A DNA stretch of 64,000 bases, taken from Rhizobium sp. C4 (lineage in GTDB: Bacteria; Pseudomonadota; Alphaproteobacteria; Rhizobiales; Rhizobiaceae). The notes below the pieces were generated by a model. It did no database searches. It was not told the DNA's origin and worked only from the letters and a program-made list of their open reading frames with translations. Made by a program: the position numbers and the translations under genes. Within the stretch, counting starts at the first letter, position 1. Each line of letters starts with the position of its first letter. Positions 8,474 through 20,942 of this stretch are shown piece by piece. The stretch covers positions 62,001 through 126,000 of the forward strand of contig NZ_JAJNCX010000001.1 in NCBI RefSeq assembly GCF_021026315.1. The letters run 5' to 3'.

Positions 8474-9136
8474 TTGAGAACCGTTTCCATCGATATCGTC
8501 TCCGACGTCGTTTGCCCGTGGTGCTATCTGGGCAAGGCTCGCCTTGAACAGGCGCTGGCCATGACCGCAGGCCAGGCCGATGTTTCCATCACCTGGCGGC
8601 CCTATCGCCTGAACCCGGACATTCCGGCCGAAGGCATCGACCATCAGGCCTGGCTCGCGTCCAAGTTCGGCGGCAAGGCGAATGTCGACCGGGCGCATGC
8701 GCAGATCGTCGAGTACGGCAAGGAAGCCGGCATCGACTATGATTTCGATGCGATCAAGGTTGGGCCCAACACGCTGGATGCCCATCGCCTGCTCCACTGG
8801 GCGCTGCAGCATGGTCGCGACGTCCAGAGCAAGGTCGCGGATCTCCTGTTCAAGGCGAATTTCTCGGAAGGCCGCAATGTCGGCGACCACAAGGTGCTCG
8901 TCGAGATCGCCGTTGAGGCCGGGATGGACGGCGATGTGATCGGCAAACTGCTGGCAAGCGACGCGGACAAGGATACCGTTGTCGATGAGATCGACGCCGC
9001 GCAGAAAATGGGCGTTTCGGGGGTCCCGTTCTTCATCCTCGACGGCAAATATGCGGTCTCCGGCGCCCAGATGCCAGAAACGCTGGCGGGCGCGATCCTG
9101 CAATTGTCGAATGACGGGATTGACGAGGAAAGCTGA
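8474..9136 (+). CDS. DsbA-family oxidoreductase, FrnE-like
   Basis: 220-residue thioredoxin-fold protein. The CPWC active-site motif is at residues 14-17, followed by YLGK and the helical insertion typical of the FrnE/2-hydroxychromene-2-carboxylate isomerase-related branch. The late cis-Pro loop is GVSGVPFFIL. There is no signal peptide, so it should act in the cytoplasm, probably as a disulfide isomerase or reductase. TTG at 8474 is preferred to TTG at 8450 because AAGGAAA is correctly spaced before it and the beta-strand begins immediately. The exact substrate cannot be told. Confidence 0.87.
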   Translation: MRTVSIDIVSDVVCPWCYLGKARLEQALAMTAGQADVSITWRPYRLNPDIPAEGIDHQAWLASKFGGKANVDRAHAQIVEYGKEAGIDYDFDAIKVGPNTLDAHRLLHWALQHGRDVQSKVADLLFKANFSEGRNVGDHKVLVEIAVEAGMDGDVIGKLLASDADKDTVVDEIDAAQKMGVSGVPFFILDGKYAVSGAQMPETLAGAILQLSNDGIDEES

Positions 9137-9141
9137 TTGAT

Positions 9142-9900
9142 TCAGATCTTGCGGGCGATGATGACGATCTCAGCGCTTGATTGGTCGAACTCCACGCCGG
9201 CGAAGTCGCCATACTGGGCTTCGATCACGAAGCCGGCTTGCTGAAGCAAGTCGCTTAGGACCGGCTCGCTCCAGAACTGCAGGGTGCCTTCACTTTGCAA
9301 TGGCGAGCCTGCAAAATCGCCCGTGAATGTGTGAACGAAGCTGACAGTCTCTCCATTGAAATCCGACGTCAGTCGTGTCGAAACCGTGACCTCTCGACCA
9401 TCCGGCATCTGGATCGCGGTGGATGGCCTGTCACGCCAGGACTCCCAGGCACGAGCAGTGGGATTTCTGCTTTCAAACGCAAACAGGCCGCCTGCCCGCA
9501 GCGATCTAGCGGCTGAGCCGAGAAACCGTTTCATGTCGCTGTGGCCGCGAATGGTCTGAAATGCGTGGCCGGTCATGACTGCGAGATCGAAGGTCTCCGA
9601 CCAAGTCTGATCTTCGAGCCTGCCTTCAATCCACGCGATTCCGGCATGGCGCCTTGCCACCTCGATGACGCCCGCACTCGGGTCGATTCCAGTCAAATGG
9701 CCCGTATGGCCACGCCCGAGCACCGTGCTCAGAAACGTCCCGGTGCCGCAGCCCACATCGAGAACGCGCCGGGCCGCCAGGGCAAAGGGCAGATAGAACG
9801 CATAGTCATCGCGCTCTTTGGAGGGATACCAGGCGTCGTATACGGTGGCGAGAAACGCATCATTGAAAAGGCGGTCCTCGTTCCGATCAAGCTCATCCAT
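9142..9900 (-). CDS. Class I SAM-dependent methyltransferase
   Basis: 252 residues. The SAM-binding motif I is VLDVGCGTGTF at 46-56; motif II acid is in LTGIDPSAG, and FDLAVMTGHAFQ is the post-II region. The N-terminal segment with FLATVYDAWYP resembles small-molecule methyltransferases of the ubiE/type 11 kind. Substrate unknown. The gene ends 6 bases from the convergent FrnE-like gene and lies 8 bases downstream of the Pmp3-like gene on the same strand, so the last two may be cotranscribed. Confidence 0.83.
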   Translation of the reverse strand: MDELDRNEDRLFNDAFLATVYDAWYPSKERDDYAFYLPFALAARRVLDVGCGTGTFLSTVLGRGHTGHLTGIDPSAGVIEVARRHAGIAWIEGRLEDQTWSETFDLAVMTGHAFQTIRGHSDMKRFLGSAARSLRAGGLFAFESRNPTARAWESWRDRPSTAIQMPDGREVTVSTRLTSDFNGETVSFVHTFTGDFAGSPLQSEGTLQFWSEPVLSDLLQQAGFVIEAQYGDFAGVEFDQSSAEIVIIARKI

Positions 9901-9908
9901 GAGGTCTA

Positions 9909-10103
9909 TCAGCCCCTTTGACCCAAAGCCTTTTCGATCTTCTTGTCGGTGTTGTACTGGCTCAGCGCATAAACAGCCCAGAACGCCGCTGGCAGCCAGC
10001 CGATCAGGGTGATCTGGAGAATGAGGCAGATGACCCCTGCAATCGGCCTGCCGATCGTGAAGAAAGTCAGCCAGGGCAGGATCAGTGCAATCAGCAAGCG
10101 CAT
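9909..10103 (-). CDS. YqaE/Pmp3 family small membrane protein
   Basis: 64 residues with two hydrophobic helices (about 2-22 and 24-46) joined by the conserved GRPIAGVICLILQITLIGW segment that marks the Pmp3/YqaE (UPF0057) family. In yeast and plants such proteins affect membrane potential and salt tolerance; in bacteria the role is unsettled. The short charged C-terminus (KKIEKALGQRG) is usual. It is first in a probable two-gene unit with the methyltransferase. Confidence 0.88.
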   Translation of the reverse strand: MRLLIALILPWLTFFTIGRPIAGVICLILQITLIGWLPAAFWAVYALSQYNTDKKIEKALGQRG

Positions 10104-10292
10104 CGGGGTCTCTCTTTCAGTTACGCGTTACGGGTTATCTGGGAATCGGCGCCCCACTTCGCAATAGCTGTGGGGCTGATCTGTGAAGAGGTTGGTTGAC
10201 GTCTAAAATCGCACAACCAATCTTCACAAATATTTCAATTTATGCGTGCCTATTTCCACCACCCGCAATTCGACCGTTGATTGAGAGGTTTT

Positions 10293-10997
10293 ATGTTCAG
10301 CGTCGTTTTTCTATCGTCCGTGCTCACTCTGTCTACACCCGGCGCGAACTCGGAAATTCCACAAAACTCCGTCCCCAACTGGCTCATCAGTTTTGTTGTT
10401 CAGGGCAAGCCAGGCAACATGGAAGAGACCCAAAGGCGGCTTGAACGTCTCTTCGATCAGGTCACCAATGGCGCCGGTGTAGCAAGCCGCGATATGTTCA
10501 CGTTGCAAGAGGCTGTGACACGCGCTCAGCGCCGCAGCATGTTCCTGAGCGGTATTCTGCAAAAGGATATCGACGGCGACGGCACGATTACCAAGCAGGA
10601 CCTCGACGTGTATTACACACCACTGGCGAGGCAAAAACTGCGAACGAATGTCGGCGTAACCATCATTCCGACCCAGGAGCAACAGGCGGACATTCGGCAG
10701 AAAGCCGAGGAGGTCGACTTCAAACTCGACGCGAATGGCGACCAGCGAATCACCTTTGACGAGATGCTGCAGGACGCGACCAGAAAGACGGAAGGCGAAA
10801 AGATCAGCGCCTTTGCGTCCCCCATTCAACCAGACAAGCTCATGATGCTCGATCAGAATCTGGATGGGACCTTGACCAAAGAGGAATACTCCGCAGCGAT
10901 CGCCAAGGCCTTCAAGCAAGTGGACAGCAACGGTGACGGCACACTGTCTCAAGACGAGATCAGGGCCGCAGTCACCAACCCGAACACAACCAAGTAA
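10293..10997 (+). CDS. Exported EF-hand calcium-binding protein
   Basis: 234 residues when started at ATG 10293, which has GAGAGG just upstream and opens with a signal-peptide-like stretch cleaved near GANSE. Four canonical 12-residue EF-hand loops are visible: 92-103 (DIDGDGTITKQD), 146-157 (DANGDQRITFDE), 187-198 (DQNLDGTLTKEE) and 211-222 (DSNGDGTLSQDE). The protein should bind calcium outside the cytoplasm. No enzyme domain is attached, so it may be a sensor or buffer. It is alone and ends at a strong terminator shared with convergent gyrA. Confidence 0.82.
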   Translation: MFSVVFLSSVLTLSTPGANSEIPQNSVPNWLISFVVQGKPGNMEETQRRLERLFDQVTNGAGVASRDMFTLQEAVTRAQRRSMFLSGILQKDIDGDGTITKQDLDVYYTPLARQKLRTNVGVTIIPTQEQQADIRQKAEEVDFKLDANGDQRITFDEMLQDATRKTEGEKISAFASPIQPDKLMMLDQNLDGTLTKEEYSAAIAKAFKQVDSNGDGTLSQDEIRAAVTNPNTTK

Positions 10998-11046
10998 TAT
11001 CGAAAACGGTCAACGCGTGACCGTCCTGGTCAAACTAACTGCCCAT

Positions 11047-11080
11047 AAAAAAGGGGCTGGCGTTCAGGCCAGCCCCTTTT
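11047..11080. terminator. Bidirectional terminator, EF-hand gene / gyrA
   Basis: GGGGCTGGC (11053-11061) and GCCAGCCCC (11068-11076) form a 9-bp stem extended by A-T pairs, with a T-run on each strand. It closes gyrA on the minus strand and the EF-hand gene on the plus strand. Confidence 0.92.
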
Positions 11081-11085
11081 CTGTT

Positions 11086-13884
11086 TCACTCCGCAGTGCC
11101 CGAAGGCGGCGTCTCGCTGCCCTCGCCTGCCTCGACACTGGCCTCGGCGGAGGCGTCTGCCTCGTCGTCGCCTTCCGGCTCGCTGATACGTTCGACCGAG
11201 ACGACCTTTTCGTCTGCCGCCGTCGAGAAGATCGTGACGCCCTTGGTGGCGCGGCTGGCGATGCGGATGCCGTTGACCGGCACGCGGATCAGCTGACCGC
11301 CGTCTGAGACGAGCATGATCTGGTCGGCCTCCTCGATCGGGAAGGCGGCGACAAGAACGCCGATTTCGCCGGTCTTGGACGTGTCGGTGGCGCGGATACC
11401 CTTGCCGCCACGACCCGAGATGCGGAAGTCGTAGGACGAAGAGCGCTTGCCGAAGCCACGTTCGGAAACCGTCAGCACGAACTGTTCGCGTGCCTTCAGT
11501 TCCTGATAGCGCTCTTCCGGCAGTTCCGTCACTTCGCCGGCATCTTCGCCGACAAGCGCGATTTCCTCTTCGTCGACGCCCAGGGCGCGGCGTTCGGCCG
11601 CCGAGCGCTTCAGATAGGCCGCGCGTTCTGCAGGATCGGCATCGACATGGCTGAGGATCGTCATCGAGATCAGGCTGTCGCCTTCCGCCATCGTCATGCC
11701 GCGCACGCCGATGGAGTTGCGGCCGGCAAAGACGCGGACGTCATCGACCGGGAAGCGGATCGCCTGGCCGAGTGCGGTCGTCAGCAGCACGTCGTCATGC
11801 TCCGTGCAGGTTTCGACGGAGAGGATTTCGTCGCCCTCTTCCTCGAGCTTCATCGCGATCTTGCCGTTGCGGTTGACCTGGACGAAATCGCCGAGCTTGT
11901 TGCGGCGAACCGTGCCACGGGTCGTCGCGAACATGACGTCGAGGTTTTCCCAGGTTGTTTCGTCCTCGGGCAGCGGCATGATCGTGGTGATGCGTTCGCC
12001 GGGTTCCAGCGGCAGCATGTTGATCATGGCCTTGCCGCGCGACTGCGGCGTGCCGATGGGCAGGCGCCAGACCTTTTCCTTGTAGACGATGCCACGCGAG
12101 GAGAAGAACAGAACCGGCGTATGCGTGTTGGCAACGAAGAGCCGCGTGACGAAATCCTCGTCGCGCGTTGCCATGCCGGAGCGGCCCTTGCCGCCGCGAC
12201 GCTGGGCGCGATAGGTGGTCAGCGGCACACGCTTGATGTAGCCGGCATGGCTGACGGTGACGACCATGTCCTCGCGGGCAATCAGGTCCTCGTCTTCCAT
12301 ATCCGGACCGCCTTCGACGATCTCGGAGCGGCGCGGCGTGCCGAATTCGTCGCGGATGGCGATCAGCTCGTCCTTGACGATGGTCTGGATGCGGAGGCGC
12401 GACGACAGGATGTCGAGATAATCGGTGATTTCGGTGCCGATCTTGTTCAGTTCGTCGCCGATTTCATCGCGGCCGAGCGCTGTCAGGCGTGCCAGGCGCA
12501 GTTCGAGGATCGCGCGGGCCTGCTCTTCCGAGAGGTTGTAGGTCAGGTCCTCGTTGATGCGGTGGCGCGGGTCGTCGATCAGGCGGATCAGGCCTTCGAC
12601 GTCCTGGGCCGGCCAGCGGCGTTCCATCAACTGCTCGCGCGCCGTCTGCGGATCGGGCGCACGGCGGATGAGGTTGATGATTTCGTCGATATTGGCAACG
12701 GAGATGGCGAGGCCGACCAAGACATGGGCGCGGTCGCGGGCCTTGCGCAACAGGTATTTGGTGCGGCGGCTGACGACTTCTTCGCGGAAGGACACGAAGG
12801 CCTTCAGCATGTCGATCAGGATCATCTGTTCCGGCTTGCCGCCGTTCAGCGCCACCATGTTGCAGCCAAACGAGGTCTGCAGCGGCGTGTAGCGATAGAA
12901 CTGGTTGAGGATGACTTCGGCATTGGCATCGCGCTTCAGCTCGATGACGACGCGATAACCCTCGCGGTCGGACTCGTCGCGAATGTCGGAGACGCCCTCG
13001 ACGCGCTTGTCGCGCACGAGTTCGGCCATCTTCTCGATCATCGTCGACTTGTTCACCTGATACGGGATCTCGGTGATGATGATCTGTTCGCGATCGCCGC
13101 GCATCGGCTCGATGCGGGCACGGCCGCGCATGATGACGGAGCCCCTGCCCGTCTCGTAGGCAGACCGGATGCCGGCGCGACCGAGGATGAGCGCACCCGT
13201 CGGGAAGTCCGGACCCGGGATATGTTCCATCAGCTGCAGGAGCTCGATGGCCGGATTGTCCATCACGGCGATGCAGCCGTTGATCACTTCCGAAAGGTTG
13301 TGCGGCGGAATGTTCGTCGCCATGCCAACCGCGATGCCGCCGGCGCCGTTGACCAGAAGGTTCGGGAACTTGGCCGGAATGACGACCGGCTCGGACAGCG
13401 TGCCGTCGTAGTTGTCGCGGAAATCGACCGTGTCCTTGTCGAGATCGTCGAGCAGCGAATGCGCGACCTTCTGCAGGCGGCATTCGGTGTAGCGCTGGGC
13501 TGCCGGCGGGTCGCCGTCGACAGAACCGAAATTGCCCTGACCGTCGATGAGCGGCAGCCGGAGCGACCAGTCCTGCGCCATGCGGGCCAGCGCGTCATAG
13601 ATCGCGGCGTCGCCATGGGGGTGATACTTACCCATGACATCGCCGGTGACGCGGGCGCATTTGACGTATTTCTTGTTCCAGTCGACGCCGAGTTCGGACA
13701 TGCCGTAAAGGATGCGGCGATGCACCGGCTTCATGCCGTCGCGAACGTCAGGCAGTGCACGGCTCACGATCACGCTCATCGCGTAGTCGAGATAGGAACG
13801 CTGCATTTCTTCGATGATGGAGATAGGCTCGATTTCGCTCGGGCCGCGTCCGCCAGGTGTCATTTGCGCTGTCAAATCGGTCAC
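11086..13884 (-). CDS. gyrA: DNA gyrase subunit A
   Basis: 932-residue type IIA topoisomerase subunit that cuts and rejoins DNA during ATP-driven negative supercoiling with GyrB. The catalytic tyrosine is Y132 in AAQRYTE, and the winged-helix region [20 protein letters not shown] contains the quinolone-determining region. The GyrA box needed for DNA wrapping is the QRRGGKG segment ([11 protein letters not shown]). The C-terminus has the beta-pinwheel repeats and ends in an acidic tail. Residue 93, matching E. coli Ser83, is Ala, while D97 (Asp87) is kept. GTG at 13884 is taken as start, with an alternative ATG 7 codons in. Confidence 0.97.
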   Translation of the reverse strand: MTDLTAQMTPGGRGPSEIEPISIIEEMQRSYLDYAMSVIVSRALPDVRDGMKPVHRRILYGMSELGVDWNKKYVKCARVTGDVMGKYHPHGDAAIYDALARMAQDWSLRLPLIDGQGNFGSVDGDPPAAQRYTECRLQKVAHSLLDDLDKDTVDFRDNYDGTLSEPVVIPAKFPNLLVNGAGGIAVGMATNIPPHNLSEVINGCIAVMDNPAIELLQLMEHIPGPDFPTGALILGRAGIRSAYETGRGSVIMRGRARIEPMRGDREQIIITEIPYQVNKSTMIEKMAELVRDKRVEGVSDIRDESDREGYRVVIELKRDANAEVILNQFYRYTPLQTSFGCNMVALNGGKPEQMILIDMLKAFVSFREEVVSRRTKYLLRKARDRAHVLVGLAISVANIDEIINLIRRAPDPQTAREQLMERRWPAQDVEGLIRLIDDPRHRINEDLTYNLSEEQARAILELRLARLTALGRDEIGDELNKIGTEITDYLDILSSRLRIQTIVKDELIAIRDEFGTPRRSEIVEGGPDMEDEDLIAREDMVVTVSHAGYIKRVPLTTYRAQRRGGKGRSGMATRDEDFVTRLFVANTHTPVLFFSSRGIVYKEKVWRLPIGTPQSRGKAMINMLPLEPGERITTIMPLPEDETTWENLDVMFATTRGTVRRNKLGDFVQVNRNGKIAMKLEEEGDEILSVETCTEHDDVLLTTALGQAIRFPVDDVRVFAGRNSIGVRGMTMAEGDSLISMTILSHVDADPAERAAYLKRSAAERRALGVDEEEIALVGEDAGEVTELPEERYQELKAREQFVLTVSERGFGKRSSSYDFRISGRGGKGIRATDTSKTGEIGVLVAAFPIEEADQIMLVSDGGQLIRVPVNGIRIASRATKGVTIFSTAADEKVVSVERISEPEGDDEADASAEASVEAGEGSETPPSGTAE

Positions 13885-14068
13885 ATTCTTGTTTCGGAAT
13901 CAATCCCGTTTTTATAGCGGAAAGCGTTGCCAGCCGCCAATTTTCGACCTCGTTCTTAACAGCTTTTGCGCCCCTTTTGCGGAAAAGCTTGAAACTTTCG
14001 GAAAACTGGGATCAACGTCGGGACAAAGGCCGCGCCACGCCGGGCGAAATGGCCAAAAGGGGGATGTC

Positions 14069-14692
14069 ATGGCGGGATATGAGCAACTGGTCAACGCGTT
14101 CACGACCCTTGTCGTGACCATAGATCCGCCGGGTCTCGCGCCAATCTTCCTCGGACTCACTCATGGCATGACCGGACTGGAGCGCCGCCGCACGGCACTG
14201 CGCGGCGCACTGATCGCCTTCGGCATCCTGGCCGTCTTCGCCATTGCCGGCGAAGCGATCCTCAGCACGATGGGAATTTCCATCGGCGCGTTTCGCATCG
14301 CGGGCGGGCTGCTGCTCTTCGCCATCTCCTTCGAGATGATCTTCGACCGCCGCGAGGCCCGCAAGCAGAAGACGTCGGAAACGGCCGTGGTCGAGGACCA
14401 TGTCCACAACCTCTCTGTCTTCCCGCTCGCCCTGCCCCTGATCGCCGGCCCCGGCGCAATCTCGGCAACGATCCTGCTCGCCGGCTCGTTTCACACGCCG
14501 GTCGACCGCATCGAGCTGATCGGTGTCATCGGCATCTGCATCTTTCTCGTTCTCGTCTCGCTGACCGTGGCCAGCCGGATCGACCGGTTCCTGGGACGCT
14601 CGGGCCGCGCTATCCTCACCCGTCTGCTCGGCGTGCTGCTGGCAGCGCTTTCGGTGCAATTCGTCATCGATGGATTGAAATCGGTCCTATGA
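14069..14692 (+). CDS. MarC family integral membrane protein
   Basis: 207 residues with six predicted membrane helices. MarC hallmarks are the opening helix with DPPGLAPIFLGLT and the later LPLIAGPGAISATILL. AAAGGGGG precedes ATG 14069 by 5 bases, which decides the start; the longer frame upstream only overlaps the gyrA promoter region. Despite the name, MarC proteins have not been shown to cause multiple antibiotic resistance; the transport role is undefined. Confidence 0.9.
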   Translation: MAGYEQLVNAFTTLVVTIDPPGLAPIFLGLTHGMTGLERRRTALRGALIAFGILAVFAIAGEAILSTMGISIGAFRIAGGLLLFAISFEMIFDRREARKQKTSETAVVEDHVHNLSVFPLALPLIAGPGAISATILLAGSFHTPVDRIELIGVIGICIFLVLVSLTVASRIDRFLGRSGRAILTRLLGVLLAALSVQFVIDGLKSVL

Positions 14693-14697
14693 GGACT

Positions 14698-15129
14698 TCA
14701 GCGCTCTGAAACAGCAAGCGGATGGCCGTCGGCAAACTGGATGAGATCCCAGAGATTGCCGTAGAGATCCGAAAAGACGGCTACCTTGCCATAGGGGGTC
14801 ACCAACGGCTCACGCACGAAGGTGACGCCCTTCGACACATAGTCGGCATGGTCGCGATCGAAGTCGTCGGTCGCCAGAAACATGAATACCCGGCCGCCGC
14901 CCTGCTGGCCGATAAACGGCTCCTGCTCGTCACTCGAAGGGCGTGCCAGAACAATCCCGGTTCCGACATTCCCGGAAACATCGCGGGGCCGCACCACGAC
15001 CCAGCGCTTGTCCTGTTCGGGCTGATAGGTGTCCTCCTGCAACTCGAAGCCGAGGACACCGCAATAGAAGGCTATCGCTTCATGATAATCGCGCACGATG
15101 AGTGCGACATTGGAAATGCGCTGCGCCAT
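14698..15129 (-). CDS. VOC (glyoxalase/bleomycin-resistance fold) protein
   Basis: 143 residues with two beta-alpha-beta-beta-beta halves. The first begins ISNVALIVRDYHEAIAFY and contains GVLGFELQEDT. The second runs GGRVFMFLATDDFDRDHADY to GKVAVFSDLYGNLWDLIQF, where the Glu/Asp of a metal site is expected. This is the general shape of extradiol dioxygenase/glyoxalase-like proteins; the substrate is not evident. It is convergent with marC, 5 bases apart. Confidence 0.82.
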   Translation of the reverse strand: MAQRISNVALIVRDYHEAIAFYCGVLGFELQEDTYQPEQDKRWVVVRPRDVSGNVGTGIVLARPSSDEQEPFIGQQGGGRVFMFLATDDFDRDHADYVSKGVTFVREPLVTPYGKVAVFSDLYGNLWDLIQFADGHPLAVSER

Positions 15130-15169
15130 GGGCAGACAGCCTCCGGAAATGTCCGATCACAAATCGCGA

Positions 15170-15694
15170 TCAGAACGGGATATCGTCGTCCATGTCGCGC
15201 GAGAAATTGCCGGCTGGCTGGGAAGAGCCGCGTCCGGCGCCACCGCCGCCGCCGCGCGGTGCGGGCGCAGACGAACCGTAGTCGTTGCCACCGCCATAGT
15301 CGCCGCCGAAATCGCCCCCCTGGCCACGTCCGCCGCCTTCGCCACGGCCATCCAGCATGGTCAGCGTCGAGTTGAAGCCCTGCAGCACGATTTCCGTGGA
15401 ATAGCGGTCATTGCCGTTCTGGTCCTGCCACTTGCGGGTCTGAAGCGCACCCTCGATATAGAGCTTGGCGCCCTTCTTCACATATTGCTCGACCACCTTG
15501 CAGAGGCCTTCGTTGAAGACGACGACGCTGTGCCATTCCGTCTTTTCCTTGCGCTCGCCGGAATTGCGATCGCGCCACTGTTCAGACGTCGCGATGCGCA
15601 GGTTGGCGATCGGACGGCCGTCCTGCGTGCGACGGATTTCGGGATCGGCCCCGACGTTGCCGATGAGAATAACCTTGTTCACGCTGCCAGCCAT
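15170..15694 (-). CDS. ssb: Single-stranded DNA-binding protein
   Basis: 174 residues. The N-terminal OB fold (about 1-110) starts [18 protein letters not shown] and includes [17 protein letters not shown] Gly-rich linker (about 115-165) follows and the chain ends in the acidic tip DMDDDIPF that docks partner proteins. It protects single-stranded DNA in replication and repair. It is transcribed divergently from uvrA across a shared intergenic region holding a LexA box. Confidence 0.97.
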   Translation of the reverse strand: MAGSVNKVILIGNVGADPEIRRTQDGRPIANLRIATSEQWRDRNSGERKEKTEWHSVVVFNEGLCKVVEQYVKKGAKLYIEGALQTRKWQDQNGNDRYSTEIVLQGFNSTLTMLDGRGEGGGRGQGGDFGGDYGGGNDYGSSAPAPRGGGGGAGRGSSQPAGNFSRDMDDDIPF

Positions 15695-16038
15695 ACTACC
15701 AAACCTTGTTCTGAAGATCGTTATCGGGCCCTTCTGCCCGAAAGATTGCCCACCTTAAACCGTCGCGCCCGGCTTTACGCCTGCAGCCAAAGGCCAATCC
15801 ACAACTCATTTCCCATGCCGCACGGCATGCTGCCAGATCTTGACAGGGTGTTGCCCATTATCATCCCGACGAAATTAAACGCGACCGCCAAAAATGTTCT
15901 TTATTTGTTCTATTGAACTTGTTAATGCTTGTCAACAGATTCGGGAAATGAGTTTGGGGCAAAGCGGCGGGAAGCGTTGATCTGCCTCGACAGGCCTGCC
16001 GTAAATTCGGCATAAGGCATCATCTCCCCTTCTAGCCG
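15695..16038. promoter_or_regulatory. ssb-uvrA divergent intergenic region
   Basis: 344 bases without a gene. It carries the promoters of the two divergent repair genes. A perfect short inverted repeat, CATGCCG / CGGCATG, lies at 15814-15829, and the LexA box at 15896-15910. No small ORF with a convincing ribosome-binding site is seen. Confidence 0.7.
15896..15910. promoter_or_regulatory. LexA (SOS) box for uvrA/ssb
   Basis: GTTC at 15896-15899 and GTTC at 15907-15910 are separated by exactly seven bases, the direct-repeat LexA operator of alphaproteobacteria. Its place between divergent uvrA and ssb, both classic SOS or repair genes, makes chance unlikely. Confidence 0.85.
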
Positions 16039-18969
<2,931 letters not shown>

Positions 18970-18986
18970 AATGGGAGTGTTCGCCA

Positions 18987-19790
18987 ATGACTGAGACCGG
19001 AACGATCCGCACGGGCATTGGCGGCTGGACCTTCGATCCGTGGAAGAAGCATTTCTATCCGGAAAAGCTGAAGGCCAAGGACGAACTGTCCTTTGCCAGC
19101 AGCAAGCTGCGCGCCATCGAGATCAACGGCACCTATTATTCGAGCCAGAAGCCGGCCACCTTTGCGAAATGGGCGGCCGAAACGCCGGAGGATTTCGTCT
19201 TCTCGCTGAAGGCGAGCCGTTTCTGCACGAACCGGCGTGTTCTTGCGGAAGCTGGCGAGTCGGTGATGAAGTTCGTGACCTCCGGGATTACCGAGCTTGG
19301 ACAGAAACTTGGACCGATCCTCTGGCAATTCATGCCGACGAAACAGTTCGACCATGAAGATTTCGGTGCCTTCCTGTCGCTTCTGCCCGAGGAGCAGGAT
19401 GGCATAAGGTTGAAGCATGTCGTCGAAGTCAGGCATCCGACCTTCGTGACGCCGGAATTCGTCGATCTGTTGCGTCGCCATGGGACGGCCTGCGTCGTGG
19501 CCGATCATGCGGAATATCCGATGATTGCCGACCTCACGGGCGCGTTCGCCTATCTGCGCCTGCAAAAGGGCGAAGACGAAAACCCGCATTGCTATCCGGA
19601 CAGTGGATTCGCCCCTTGGGCCGAGCGGCTGAAGGCTTATGCAGCCGGGCGGATGCCGGTCGATCTGCCGGCGCTTGCACCGGAGACAGCACCCTCGCCC
19701 GTTCCACATGACGTTTATGCGTTCTTCATTACGGGCGGCAAGGTCAACGCGCCCTTCGGGGCGATGGAGATGCAGACGCGGGTGGCCTGA
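18987..19790 (+). CDS. DUF72 domain protein
   Basis: 267 residues of the DUF72/YecE family, TIM-barrel-like proteins of unknown biochemical role. Recognisable parts are the opening IGGWTFDPWKKHFYP, the EINGTYYSSQKPATFAKWA segment, the DFVFSLKASRF strand and the LGPILWQFMP core. It starts 17 bases after uvrA with GGGAGTG before the ATG, so it is likely cotranscribed with uvrA and might be DNA-damage induced with it. Confidence 0.87.
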   Translation: MTETGTIRTGIGGWTFDPWKKHFYPEKLKAKDELSFASSKLRAIEINGTYYSSQKPATFAKWAAETPEDFVFSLKASRFCTNRRVLAEAGESVMKFVTSGITELGQKLGPILWQFMPTKQFDHEDFGAFLSLLPEEQDGIRLKHVVEVRHPTFVTPEFVDLLRRHGTACVVADHAEYPMIADLTGAFAYLRLQKGEDENPHCYPDSGFAPWAERLKAYAAGRMPVDLPALAPETAPSPVPHDVYAFFITGGKVNAPFGAMEMQTRVA

Positions 19791-19985
19791 GACTGTTGGC
19801 AGGGGCGCGTGTTTGCGCGCTCCAGATTGTCCTCTGGTCGGCTTTTGAAGGCTGGAGAGCGCTGCATCAGGCTTGCGCTCGCGCTGCCGCACAAGTAGAG
19901 CGAAGGGACGACGCGGGCGCCCGTTGAAGGTTTCCCGTTTGGCAAGTTCCGCCGGCGCGCCGGCCACCTATCCGGAAGATGTCCC

Positions 19986-20942
19986 ATGGTCAAAATGCCT
20001 GTCCTCGCCGACGCCACGATCCCCGAGCTGCCGAACCACTACAAGGGCAAGGTGCGCGAGAATTACGATCTGCCCGGCGATCGCCGCGTCATCATCGCCA
20101 CGGACCGGCTGAGCGCCTTCGACCGCATCCTGACCTGCATTCCCTACAAGGGCCAGATCCTGACCCAGATCGCCCGCTACTGGTTCGACAAGACGGGTGA
20201 CATCTGCCCGAACCATGTGATCGAGTATCCCGATCCGAATGTCGTCATCGGCAAGCGCCTCGACATCCTGCCGGTCGAGATCGTCGTGCGAGGCTATCTG
20301 GCCGGGACGACCAGCACCTCGATCCTGACGCTCTACAACGCCGGCCAGCGCGAGATGTACGGCATCACACTGCCCGATGGCCTGAAGGCGAACCAGAAAC
20401 TGCCCGAGGCGATCATCACGCCAACCAGCAAGGCCTTCGATGGCGGCCATGACGAGCCGTTGACACCCGACGAGATCGTCAGCCGTGGTCTTCTGACCGC
20501 AGAGCAGTGGGCGACGCTGAAGGACTATGCGCTGAAGCTTTTCGCACGTGGCCAACAGATGGCCGCTGAACGCGGCCTGATCCTCGTCGACACGAAATAT
20601 GAATTCGGCACGGACGAGAACGGCAAGATCATCCTGGCCGACGAAATCCACACGCCGGATTCGAGCCGTTACTGGATTGCCGGGAGCTATCCGGCACGTT
20701 TCGAAGCGGGCGAACGCCCGGAAAGCTTCGACAAGGATTTCGTGCGCGCCTGGGTCAATGAGCGCTGCGACCCTTACAAGGATGAAATTCCAGCCATCCC
20801 GGATGAGTTGATCCGGGAAACGTCCGCCGTCTACATGAAGGCTTATCAGGCAATCACGGGCACGGCTTTCGACCCGACGACGGTCGACGCGCCGGTTCTG
20901 GAACGTGTCCGGAAGAATCTGGAACCTTATTTCACCCGTTGA
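19986..20942 (+). CDS. purC: Phosphoribosylaminoimidazole-succinocarboxamide synthase (long form)
   Basis: 318 residues. The enzyme joins CAIR and aspartate using ATP in purine synthesis. GKVRENYDL is the ATP-binding N-terminal motif, and [23 protein letters not shown] and [10 protein letters not shown] are conserved SAICAR synthetase blocks. At 318 residues it is of the longer type resembling yeast Ade1 rather than the short (about 250 residue) bacterial PurC, so this genome may carry both, as related rhizobia do. GGAAGA precedes the ATG. Its last 11 bases overlap the convergent hydrolase gene. Confidence 0.92.
   Translation: MVKMPVLADATIPELPNHYKGKVRENYDLPGDRRVIIATDRLSAFDRILTCIPYKGQILTQIARYWFDKTGDICPNHVIEYPDPNVVIGKRLDILPVEIVVRGYLAGTTSTSILTLYNAGQREMYGITLPDGLKANQKLPEAIITPTSKAFDGGHDEPLTPDEIVSRGLLTAEQWATLKDYALKLFARGQQMAAERGLILVDTKYEFGTDENGKIILADEIHTPDSSRYWIAGSYPARFEAGERPESFDKDFVRAWVNERCDPYKDEIPAIPDELIRETSAVYMKAYQAITGTAFDPTTVDAPVLERVRKNLEPYFTR

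Noticed and set aside
11647-13917. 756-codon open frame antisense to gyrA
   Set aside because: It mirrors the codon bias of gyrA on the other strand, has no recognisable domain and no ribosome-binding site; typical shadow in GC-rich DNA.
19951-19964. 14-base perfect palindrome GCCGGCGCGCCGGC before purC
   Set aside because: Pure G/C palindromes of this size arise easily in GC-rich DNA; no second copy or context suggests a function.
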